Both the position numbers and the translations under genes were made by a program. The notes beneath the pieces are model-generated. The model was not told where the DNA came from, made no database searches, and was given only the letters and a program-made list of their open reading frames with translations. Positions 37,877 through 44,606 of a stretch of 64,000 bases of DNA are shown here, piece by piece. Every line of letters begins with the position of its first letter. Within the stretch, counting starts at the first letter, position 1. This stretch comes from Chersky-840 sp963811775 (GTDB lineage Bacteria > Actinomycetota > Acidimicrobiia > Acidimicrobiales > UBA8190): the NCBI GenBank assembly GCA_963811775.1, contig CAWESO010000008.1, positions 62,001-126,000 on the forward strand, written 5' to 3'.

Positions 37877-38153
37877 GTGGCCGTGGACCCTGAACAGGAG
37901 AAACGCCGACGAAAGGCTCGACGCCTCCTGGGCGGAGTCGCGGCGGGCGGGTCTCTAGCTGCGATTGGGGCTGGCCCTGGGACTCGGCCGGTCTCAACAA
38001 AGCGTTGGATGGGGGATTGCCGGGGTGATCCTGGTCGGAGCAGCGATGACAGTTGGCGGGATAACCCTCGGCATGGTCACTGGCGGTCGCGAGTGGCTAC
38101 GGATGTTCGTGCGGATCTTCACGCATGGCTCTGCTCGACCCCCTGAGCCGTAA
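37877..38153 (+). pseudogene. Small two-helix membrane protein with an apparent +1 frameshift
   Basis: GTG 37877 follows AAGGG by seven bases. The start reads VAVDPEQEKRRRKARRLLGG, then VAAGGSLAAIG. At the G4 run 37967-37970 removal of one G continues into LALGLGRSQQSVGW, AGVILVGAAMTVGGITLGMV and a short tail, giving about 91 residues with two hydrophobic helices and a charged N-terminus. Unrecognised family. It is divergent from recA and 46 bp from the SOS box, so it may be damage-inducible. Its 3' end abuts the IS1595 remnant. Confidence 0.5.
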
Positions 38154-38337
38154 TTCGCCGCTAGCGGTTCACCAGCGCTCGGTAGGGCAGCCGACGCCCG
38201 CTCGTCTGGCTCATCAGCTTCTCCATCCGTGCCGAATCGCTCATCTTGCAGGTGCTGTATGAAATCGTGCTCCGAGAGGTAGCGGTGAAGGTGCTCTTTG
38301 GAGATGTGGTGATGCGTTCCGTCCAGGCTCCGCTTTA

Positions 38338-39342
38338 GAGGTTCAGCGGATAGGTGACGGGGTGCGTGACCAGCGATTACGCCAGTCGATGAGCTTGGCA
38401 ATGAGCAGCAGAGCAACCGCCAGAGCGAACTGAGCGAGACGGTGGATGGTCTTGCGATCGGTGTTTCGCCGGAGCTGACCAAAGTTGCTGAGCCATGAGT
38501 TGGTGCGTTCGACGGGCCAACGCAATCCCATCGGTTGGTTCTTCGTGGCCGCGCTCGCTCCGCGTTTGCGTGTTTTGGCGATCACCGCGTCGTCGATACC
38601 GAGTGCCGAAAGACGCGTCCGCGTCACGTCGGAGTCGTAGCCGCGGTCGAGCCACAGTGTCTCGATGTCGGTGAGCAAGCCGATGTCGAGGGTGGCCCGT
38701 AACGTCGGTATGAGCATGACCGAGTCGTGGCGATTGGCACCGTCGATGGCCCAGCCGATGGGGATGCCGTTTCTGTCGGTGAAGACCGACCACTTCCATC
38801 CGAGCTTGGCTCGGTCCGTCGGGTTCTTGCCCGTTCCCTCACCTCCTGCTGGGCTTTTGTGCAGGGATCCGTCGACAGCGGTGTCGGAGAGGTCGAGTCC
38901 GATGATCTTGTCGTATCCCGCGATTGCCTCCTTGACGATGGCGCTGAACACGCCGGCCGCGATCCACTCGTCGCGTCGCTCGCGCACGGTGGTGTCGGAA
39001 ACCCTGTTCTGACAGAGCCGCTCGGCGTCCTCCCAGGAGCACCCCGTTACCAGGCGGACGAGCATCACCTCGAAGCAGTCCCTATCGTCGGCGCGGGGTC
39101 GATGGCAACCGAGCGGATGGTGATCCACAGGTTCGGGGATGAGCGGTGCAATTCCAGCCCAGACGACATCAACCACTTCGGGAACGAGGGCGCGCATGAT
39201 ATGTGGGGACCTCCACTCGGTCGTTTGGTCTTTTGGGCAGCACCCCGATTGTCTCGGGGCCATACCAACGACCGGTGGATGGTCACCACTCTCAGCGGGT
39301 GAACTTCCTGTTCAGAGGCTCGTCACCAATCCGCGCGGCCTC
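38338..39342 (-). mobile_element. IS5-type insertion sequence inserted into the IS1595 transposase remnant
   Basis: The ends are imperfect inverted repeats: GAGGTTCAGCGGATAGGTGA at 38338 and, read inward from 39342 on the minus strand, GAGGCCGCGCGGATTGGTGA. TTA flanks both sides. If TTTA (38334-38337 and 39347-39350) is taken as the duplication instead, the interrupted IS1595 frame is restored exactly, which would put the right end at 39346. The element is about 1 kb and has one transposase gene. Confidence 0.88.
38343..39197 (-). CDS. IS5-family transposase (DDE type)
   Basis: ATG 39197 gives 284 residues beginning MRALVPEVVDVVWAGIAPLI, the family's usual N-terminus; an ATG at 39263 is possible. 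It has an HTH-like region (DTTVRERRDEW), and catalytic residues in DTAVDGSLHKSP, ETLWLDRGYDSD and WPVERTNSWL (DDE). The frame is intact, so the element may still be active. The stop lies just inside the left inverted repeat. Confidence 0.9.
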   Translation of the reverse strand: MRALVPEVVDVVWAGIAPLIPEPVDHHPLGCHRPRADDRDCFEVMLVRLVTGCSWEDAERLCQNRVSDTTVRERRDEWIAAGVFSAIVKEAIAGYDKIIGLDLSDTAVDGSLHKSPAGGEGTGKNPTDRAKLGWKWSVFTDRNGIPIGWAIDGANRHDSVMLIPTLRATLDIGLLTDIETLWLDRGYDSDVTRTRLSALGIDDAVIAKTRKRGASAATKNQPMGLRWPVERTNSWLSNFGQLRRNTDRKTIHRLAQFALAVALLLIAKLIDWRNRWSRTPSPIR

Positions 39343-40032
39343 TTAGTTTAGCTGTGAGAAGTATCCCTCGGCTCGGTTGGTGCTGGCACCGCTGATCCAG
39401 TCGACGTACTCCTCCTGGGAGTGATTGACCGTTTCATGCGCCTGGAACTCTTGGCCGATCTGGTTGTACCAGGAGCCGTCGTCAGTCCACAGCGTGCTGC
39501 CCGCCATGTCGACCTGTTCGGCCATAGCTTTACGCAATGTGTGGCCGTCCACGCGGGCGACGACACGGGAACGCACCTCTCCGGTTTCCTTCTCGATGAG
39601 CGAGAGCACAGGCGTCTTGGCCGTTCCCCGCTCGAAATCCGCCCTCGGCGTGACGCGCAGCTTGTAGTTGATTGCCCGCGCCTTCTTGTTCATCCGTTTC
39701 GGATTGCCGCCGATGAAGGTTTCGTCGGCCACGATGGTGCCACGGAGCATGTCGGCCACCGGCGACTGTTCCATCGCCTTGCGAATCCGGTGGAACATGT
39801 GCCAAGCGGTCGTGTTCGTGACCCCGAGCTTCCGGTGAAGCTCGAAGGCTGCGACGCCGTTTTTGGCCGACACCATCATGTAGATCGCAAGTAGCCACTT
39901 CGAGAGCGGGACCTTCGTGTTCTCAAAGATGGTCCCGACGAGTACCGAGAAGGGCTTGCTCCATACCGCATTGTGGCAACCGGCTGTAACACTGAAACCG
40001 GCTCCGACCAGGGATTTAGGACTACAGATATG

Positions 40033-40335
40033 TCATTCGGAGCCGTATCCGAGCCGCATATGTTCGGGCGGCTCCGCCCCGAGATAAATGACGCGGATTG
40101 ACCCTTTGTCAACCGTATAGATCACCAAGGCCATCGCTGTGAGGACGTATGCGGAACGGATACGGCTCGGCCCAGGGTGAGAGTGATCCACCGAGACCTC
40201 GTTGGACGGGTCCTGGTCGGAATCGACCTCCAAACCCTTCAGCCAGGCGCGCATTTCCTGGGTTTGAGCGGCTATCGGTTTGTCATCTTGCTGCCAGCGG
40301 GCTAGCCAGCCGTCGTCATCGACGGAATTGGGCAC
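40033..40335 (-). CDS. Hypothetical protein, last gene of a three-gene micro-operon
   Basis: A GTG start lies 9 bp after the preceding stop. The 100-residue product is acidic and Trp-containing at the N-terminus (DDDGWLARWQQDD) and ends in a compact beta-like segment, SAYVLTAMALVIYTVDKGSI then RVIYLGAEPP. I do not recognise it. The small size and coupling to an MbcA/ParS-like gene make a toxin-antitoxin or small regulatory role conceivable, but nothing in the sequence proves it. Confidence 0.5.
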   Translation of the reverse strand: MPNSVDDDGWLARWQQDDKPIAAQTQEMRAWLKGLEVDSDQDPSNEVSVDHSHPGPSRIRSAYVLTAMALVIYTVDKGSIRVIYLGAEPPEHMRLGYGSE

Positions 40336-40344
40336 CCCGAGATG

Positions 40345-40632
40345 CTAGGAGGCAGCCGGTTTCAGGAGACGATTAACCACTGACGGATTTGCGGAAAGAG
40401 CGTGCGCGAACTTCTTAGAAACATGGGTTTCCACCAGCCCCAGAACTTGCTTTTGGCGTCCGCGTTGCCACGCCTGCATGGCTGTCAGGCCACCCAGCTC
40501 CTCATGGGTGACGTGAAGCCACCAAATGGTCCCCTGCCCAGCGGGATAGCCCATCTTTTCCAACAGGACATTGATCCGGTCGGCCATGTTGGCGGCCTCA
40601 GCGTCGTCAATCTGGGGAGTCTCAGTCGCCAT
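40345..40632 (-). CDS. Small protein resembling MbcA/ParS (DUF2384-type) antitoxin domains
   Basis: ATG 40632 follows GGAGG. The 95-residue protein has a helical N-terminus (DAEAANMADRINVLLEKMGY). It then carries WWLHVTHEELGGLTAMQAWQ and RGRQKQVLGLVET, which resemble the W..(x)LGGxTPLEAWxxG...VL pattern of MbcA/ParS/Xre toxin-binding domains. It lacks the usual RES-domain toxin partner. Its start overlaps the end of the upstream small gene by 11 bp and the next gene starts 9 bp after its stop. Confidence 0.6.
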   Translation of the reverse strand: MATETPQIDDAEAANMADRINVLLEKMGYPAGQGTIWWLHVTHEELGGLTAMQAWQRGRQKQVLGLVETHVSKKFAHALSANPSVVNRLLKPAAS

Positions 40633-40780
40633 CACTGGCCTCCGACTCCTCATCCTCCTGGGCGGGTTTGACCGAAAACAGGCCGCGGACGGCTTCCTCG
40701 TAGGTCAACGGCTTCAGACTGACGCGCTCGTCTTTAGAGCCACGCCCTTTGGCAACCGCTGTCGGTCGGCGCCTAGTCAT
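40622..40780 (-). CDS. 52-residue basic-to-acidic small protein, first gene of the micro-operon
   Basis: ATG 40780 has GGAGG eight to nine bases upstream. The product begins MTRRRPTAVAKGRGSKDERV, then VSLKPLTYEEAVRGLFSVKP and an acidic tail (AQEDEESEASDGD). Good ribosome site, strong codon pattern and an 11-bp overlap with the next gene support it being real. The PLTYEEAVRGL motif is reminiscent of another small frame at 41228 (GPEEALAVLLDG). Function unknown. Confidence 0.55.
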   Translation of the reverse strand: MTRRRPTAVAKGRGSKDERVSLKPLTYEEAVRGLFSVKPAQEDEESEASDGD

Positions 40781-41227
40781 CAGATTCGCCCTCCGGAGCG
40801 GCTCACAGAACGCTCCTGTCGCGACACTTTACTGTTACCCCGGTAAAAACCCTGCTCGTTCCGATTAATACACTTGCGGTGCCAGATAGACGATTCGCCT
40901 GGTCCCGGTTATGCGTCCCGGATAACCCGATATCCGAGAATGTCCCGATTCGCCTTTGACCTGGGCTTATGCGTTTTGGGTACATGATCCGGCTAAACCC
41001 CGTGGGATTTTGGAAAGTGTAACATGACAAACCCAGGGCCTGCTGGGGCGGGATCGTCTGTCGCGCCCGCTTGCTTGTCGACGGAGAGGGACATACCCAC
41101 GCCTCGATGGATTTTCATTTCCAACTCGATGAGACCAGGGAGCCGTTTCGACCATCGCTCGCGGCACTGACGCTGGTGCTACTCGAGGTGGGAACAGACC
41201 GAGAACGCAGAATCAGGTTCCCGGAAC

Positions 41228-41362
41228 CTACGACGGCTCGGCGCCCTCTTCCGTTGCACCTTCTTCGTCTTCCCCATCGAGCAGCACCGCCAGCGCCTCT
41301 TCCGGCCCCATGTCGATGTTCACCGGTTCGTCGTATCCGGGGAAGGCGTCGCGAGGTGTCAC
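41228..41362 (-). CDS. 44-residue acidic small protein (possible cargo gene)
   Basis: GTG 41362 has GGAAAG upstream and starts 3 bp after the previous frame's stop. It reads VTPRDAFPGYDEPVNIDMG, then GPEEALAVLLDGEDEEG and an acidic end. The EEALAVLL part recalls the small protein at 40622. Too short for certainty; support is the codon pattern, ribosome site and tight packing. Confidence 0.35.
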   Translation of the reverse strand: MTPRDAFPGYDEPVNIDMGPEEALAVLLDGEDEEGATEEGAEPS

Positions 41363-41365
41363 GGC

Positions 41366-41542
41366 TTACTTCTTTCCGAGGAGTCTCCGGGCAAGCCAAC
41401 GAAAAGGCCTTCTCGGCGGGCCAAGACCGTCACGGTTGCGGGGCTCCCGATGGAAGAACGAGGAGTTCTTCATCTCGTTTACTCGATCCAAGGAGTCACT
41501 GGCAGGTCGGGGCGATGGCTCCATCGGGAAACCAAACGTCAC
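41366..41542 (-). CDS. 58-residue basic small protein (possible cargo gene)
   Basis: GTG 41542 overlaps by four bases (GTGA) the stop of a 13-codon frame at 41539-41580 that reads MVPRDAFPGDSEP, a degenerate copy of the start of the gene at 41228. The product is basic with a C-terminus RPFRWLARRLLGKK. No homologue recognised; real status uncertain. Confidence 0.3.
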   Translation of the reverse strand: MTFGFPMEPSPRPASDSLDRVNEMKNSSFFHREPRNRDGLGPPRRPFRWLARRLLGKK

Positions 41543-41603
41543 GGCTCTGAGTCTCCCGGGAAGGCGTCGCGGGGTACCATGCCGCCAGTCTACGACGCGG
41601 CAT

Positions 41604-41891
41604 TCACCCCAAAGGCCCGGGCCGTCGTTCTTCCCACTTCCGGCTGGCTGGCCGACCTCGCACTCGGCACAGGACCCGATAGGCCGTCCACGCACCGAGA
41701 GCGCCGATCACACCACCGACGAAGGCGCTTGATTTGGCGTGGGCCAATGCCACCACGTCGAAGACACCGAACCCCAGGACGGCCATCGCGGTCACGAAGA
41801 GGACAATCCGGTACGGGTTCCAACCAACGAGCGACGCCCCGCGAGCCTGCTTCGGTGGGAACGTCCCCGGGGTGCCCCAATCGGTTGACAT
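41604..41891 (-). CDS. Small two-helix membrane protein (IS cargo)
   Basis: ATG 41891 with GGAAG upstream gives 95 residues. Two hydrophobic helices, YRIVLFVTAMAVLGFGVFDV and SAFVGGVIGALGAWTAYRVL, are joined by a short loop (ALAHAKSS), with a basic C-terminus (RVRGRPASRKW). Unknown function. It sits inside the IS1595-type inverted repeats, just downstream of the truncated transposase, so it is probably a passenger gene. Confidence 0.55.
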   Translation of the reverse strand: MSTDWGTPGTFPPKQARGASLVGWNPYRIVLFVTAMAVLGFGVFDVVALAHAKSSAFVGGVIGALGAWTAYRVLCRVRGRPASRKWEERRPGPLG

Positions 41892-41955
41892 CGGCTTCCG
41901 CCCTTGGTCCGCTTGTCGCTCAGTCTGCGCCCTTCCACTTGACCGAACAAGCGCG

Positions 41956-42432
41956 CTACCCGCTGGCCGCGCCCCCGATGGATGTCTCGTCGGCCACGAT
42001 GGTCCCGACGATGCTCCGCGGGGAACGGTTCTGCATGGCCTCGCGGATCCGGTGGGCCATGTGCCAGGCCGTCATGGGGGCCACGCCGTACTTGCGCTCG
42101 ATCTCCCGAGCCGCCATGCCGTTCTTGTTGGCGCACATCTCCACGAAGACCATGAGCCAGATCCGCAGCTCGACCTTGGACCCGTGGAAGAGGGTCCCGG
42201 TCATGGCGGAGAACTGCTTCCGGCACGCCCCGCACTTCCACACACGGCGCTCCGAGACCTTCCCGGTGCGGGTCTTGCGCCCCTCGCCCTGGGGGTTCAG
42301 GTAGAAGACCCGGTCGCTCCCGCAGTGGGGGCAGGCGGGCGTGCCGTGCCAGCGCTGGTCCTCCAGGAACAGGTAGGCGTCGGTCTCGGTCTTGAGGTCC
42401 CTGACCTGCTTGAGGATCGTCGCCTTGGCCAT
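41956..42432 (-). pseudogene. IS1595-family transposase, C-terminally truncated
   Basis: The intact N-terminus has a zinc ribbon (CPHCGSDRVF and WKCGACRKQFSAMTGTLFHG), an HTH-like region (AREIERKYGVAPMTAWHMAH) and the first catalytic Asp in GTIVADETSIGG. The frame then stops four codons later (AASG), where the family continues for another 150 residues with the remaining catalytic residues. It cannot be active alone. Its 158 residues end where the cargo region begins, suggesting an internal replacement or deletion. Confidence 0.9.
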
Positions 42433-42503
42433 ATCCCCATCGTCCTAGGCTGGGTGGGTTTGTCAAGTTACACCTCCCCGACGGGGGCGGTGGGCGCCGT
42501 CCC

Positions 42504-43037
42504 TCACCCCCCGGTCGACAGGGAGACCGTGGTCAGCGTGTCGTAGCGCGACCCTCCCCGCCCGAGAGCCGAGGACACGAGCTCGAAGGCCCGCACGTGC
42601 CAGGTGGCCGAGAGCGAGGCCCCGGCCAGGCTGGCCGGCCCCCGGGCCCGGCCCCTGGCCCGGGCCAGGGTCACGTGGCCGGAGAAGCGGGGGTCGTCGA
42701 CGGGGTCACCCCAGGGCGCGCTGACATCGAGCACCGCGGCGGCGAGGGCGTCGAGGCCGGCCACGGGGACCTGCAGCACCTGGCGGCCGGGGAACCACGC
42801 CGTGGTCGGCCCCAGCGCGGCGCGCACCTCCCCCACCCCCTCGGCGCGCAGGGCCGCCGGGACGCGGCTCAGGGCCTCGACCACCGGGCCCGGGTCCTCG
42901 ACCTCGCCCAGGAAGCGCAGGGTCACGTGCCATTGGAGCTCCGTGGTCCACCGCACGTTCGCCACGTCGGGGCGCTCGAAGCCGAGCAGCATCTCGACCA
43001 CGCTCTCGGGGGGCCACACCGCGACGAACAGGCGCAC
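42504..43037 (-). CDS. thpR: RNA 2',3'-cyclic phosphodiesterase (2H family)
   Basis: GTG 43037 follows GGAGGGC. The 177-residue protein opens VRLFVAVWPP and has both HxTx motifs, HVTL at His37 and HVTL at His121, typical of ThpR/LigT 2H phosphoesterases, which open 2',3'-cyclic phosphates to 2'-phosphates. It lies between cinA and recA on the same strand, as in the cinA-ligT-recA arrangement of other bacteria, but is separated from recA by the mobile island. It is divergent from the macrodomain gene with 35 bp between starts. Confidence 0.9.
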   Translation of the reverse strand: MRLFVAVWPPESVVEMLLGFERPDVANVRWTTELQWHVTLRFLGEVEDPGPVVEALSRVPAALRAEGVGEVRAALGPTTAWFPGRQVLQVPVAGLDALAAAVLDVSAPWGDPVDDPRFSGHVTLARARGRARGPASLAGASLSATWHVRAFELVSSALGRGGSRYDTLTTVSLSTGG

Positions 43038-43072
43038 GCCCTCCAGTGTCGTCGATGGGTAAGGATTCGGTG

Positions 43073-43579
43073 ATGGGTGCTCCCCGCATCGAGGCGCTGC
43101 GGGGTGACATCTCCGCCCAGGACACCGACGCCGTCGTGAACGCCGCCAACGCGCGGCTGGCCGGGGGTGGCGGCGTGGACGGTGCCATCCATCGCGCCGC
43201 CGGGGCCCGCCAGCTCCACGCGGCGTGTGCCGCGCTGGGAGGGTGCGAGCCCGGAGACGCCAAGGCGACGGCGGGGTTCGCGCTGCGGGCACGGTGGATC
43301 ATCCACACCGTGGGCCCGGTGTGGGCCGGGGGCGGGCAGGGGGAACCGGAGGTCCTGGCCTCGTGCTACCGACGGTCGCTCGAGGTCGCCGACGAGCTCG
43401 GGGCGCGCTCGGTGGCGTTCCCCGCCATCTCCACCGGTGTCTACGGCTATCCGCCCGACGAGGCGGCCCGAGTGGCGCTGGCGGCGCTGCGCACCTGCGA
43501 CACCGACGTCGCCGTGATCAGGCTGGTGGCCTTCGACACCACCACCGACGAGATCTACGCCGCGCTTCTCGCCGGCTGA
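43073..43579 (+). CDS. Macrodomain ADP-ribose-binding protein
   Basis: ATG 43073 has AAGGA upstream. The 168-residue protein is a single macrodomain: RIEALRGDISAQDTDAVVNA, NARLAGGGGVDGAIHRAAG, the distal loop AISTGVYGYPPDEAARVAL and a final VAFDTTTDEIY. It resembles TARG1/YmdB/Af1521-type macrodomains that bind ADP-ribose and may hydrolyse O-acetyl-ADP-ribose, Appr-1''-P or ADP-ribosylated targets. It shares its short promoter region with thpR. Confidence 0.92.
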   Translation: MGAPRIEALRGDISAQDTDAVVNAANARLAGGGGVDGAIHRAAGARQLHAACAALGGCEPGDAKATAGFALRARWIIHTVGPVWAGGGQGEPEVLASCYRRSLEVADELGARSVAFPAISTGVYGYPPDEAARVALAALRTCDTDVAVIRLVAFDTTTDEIYAALLAG

Positions 43580-43611
43580 GCCGCGGATTCGTCAGCCACC
43601 TCGCGCCCTCG

Positions 43612-44412
43612 TCACGCCGCGTTGCGCTCGAAGTGCATCAGCGTCAGCTCGCTCTTGTGGACCTTCACGAGCGGGTCGATGTGCTTGGTGATCGGCAGGG
43701 TCAGTGACTCGATGGCCATGTGGAGCTTCGAGAACGGCACACCTTCGGCCGGCTCACGACCTCGGTCCAGGAGCCGCGACAACAACACGAACGTGGCGTG
43801 GCTGACGAAGGTCCGCTGGACCTGCGTGTCCACGAGCGAGAACCCGCTGCGGGCGCACGCGTCGGCGTACCAGGTCACGGGTCGACCGAAGAAGTTCTGG
43901 TACTCGCCCTCGGCGGTCCCGCTCTGCGCCGTCTTGGCCAGCGCGTTCGACGTGTCCTCGAACAGGAAGACCTCCTTGCCGCTGACGCGACAGATCTCCT
44001 CGATCAGCGTGGCGCGCGCCGCGTCGGGGTTGTGCTGGAGGACCGTCACGGTGGTCACGACGTCGAACTCGCCGTCCGCGAAGGGTAGATGGGCGCCGTC
44101 GGTGAGGACCACCTCGGCCGCGTCCCCCATGCGCTGTTTGGCCAACGTCACCATCTCGGTGGCCACGTCGCAGCCCACGAGCCGCTTGGGGTGCAGCGCC
44201 GAGATGCCGGTCAGGTTGCGACCCGCGCCGCAACCCACCTCGAGCACGGCCTGACCCTCGATCGGGACCTGCGGCAGGAACTGGGTGGAGAACAGGTCGG
44301 CTTTGTACTTGTAATAGGGCGCGTCGTCGCCGGCCAACAGGTTGTCGTCAGCTCGCGACCGGACCTGCTTTCCCACGTTCGACCAGTGGTGCTCTCTGTC
44401 GTAATCAGGCAT
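43612..44412 (-). CDS. Class I SAM-dependent methyltransferase
   Basis: ATG 44412 has GAGAGG upstream. The 266-residue protein has motif I AVLEVGCGAGRNLTGI, GCDVATEMV, and motif II FDVVTTVTVLQHNP. The N-terminal HHWSNVGKQVRSRADDNLLA and late FFGRPVTWYADACARSGF suggest a small-molecule or envelope-lipid substrate, but I cannot name it. It lies between cinA and thpR on the same strand, with 194 bp to cinA. Confidence 0.8.
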   Translation of the reverse strand: MPDYDREHHWSNVGKQVRSRADDNLLAGDDAPYYKYKADLFSTQFLPQVPIEGQAVLEVGCGAGRNLTGISALHPKRLVGCDVATEMVTLAKQRMGDAAEVVLTDGAHLPFADGEFDVVTTVTVLQHNPDAARATLIEEICRVSGKEVFLFEDTSNALAKTAQSGTAEGEYQNFFGRPVTWYADACARSGFSLVDTQVQRTFVSHATFVLLSRLLDRGREPAEGVPFSKLHMAIESLTLPITKHIDPLVKVHKSELTLMHFERNAA

Positions 44413-44606
44413 GACGCGACCTCTCCGGCCCGTGTGCTCGCTCGGTGGACGCTCCGGACATGAGCGTGGATGTGACGACCGACTCTGCATGCACCGGTCG
44501 TCACGAGGCGGTCGTGCGGTCCCCTGGTGAGGACGGTGACCGATGTGGCGATCCTAGCCTTGCCCGTGGTGGTCCTGAACCCGCCGGGCGCGGCGGGACA
44601 CGACAC

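Larger units (their letters stand above)
38161..39963 (-). pseudogene. IS1595-family (ISXO2-like) transposase remnant, split by an IS5-type element
   Basis: From the 5' side the reading frame begins inside the protein (KPFSVLVGTIFENTKVPLSK), with the zinc ribbon gone. It continues through KLGVTNTTAWHMFHRIRKAM, GTIVADETFIGG (first Asp), TLWTDDGSWY (second Asp) and NRAEGYFSQL (Glu region). There it is interrupted by the IS5-type element (38338-39342). It resumes as KRSLDGTHHHISKEHLHRYL and, after a second frame break near 38260, ends with MEKLMSQTSGRRLPYRALVN. Three separate lesions make this a genuine pseudogene. Confidence 0.88.
41017..42473 (-). mobile_element. IS1595-type element with cargo genes and truncated transposase
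   Basis: GTGTAACATGACAAACCCA (41017-41035) and its near-perfect inverse ending at 42473 (GTGTAACTTGACAAACCCA read inward) match in 18 of 19 positions and bracket 1457 bp. Inside are the N-terminal half of an IS1595-family transposase next to the right end, a small membrane protein and two or three tiny frames. I see no clear 8-bp target duplication. Members of this family with passenger genes are known. Confidence 0.7.

Noticed and set aside
40036..40172. Short inverted repeat (GAGCCGTATCCG and its complement, about 120 bp apart)
   Set aside because: It lies inside the hypothetical gene at 40033, has no duplication or transposase associated, and may be chance.
40800..41016. Possible small genes in the AT-richer gap upstream of the micro-operon
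   Set aside because: Frames there lack ribosome sites and coding pattern; the stretch more likely contains the operon promoter.
41115..41399. 94-codon minus-strand frame in the IS cargo region
   Set aside because: Arg/Gly-rich and out of frame with the better supported small frames at 41228 and 41366.
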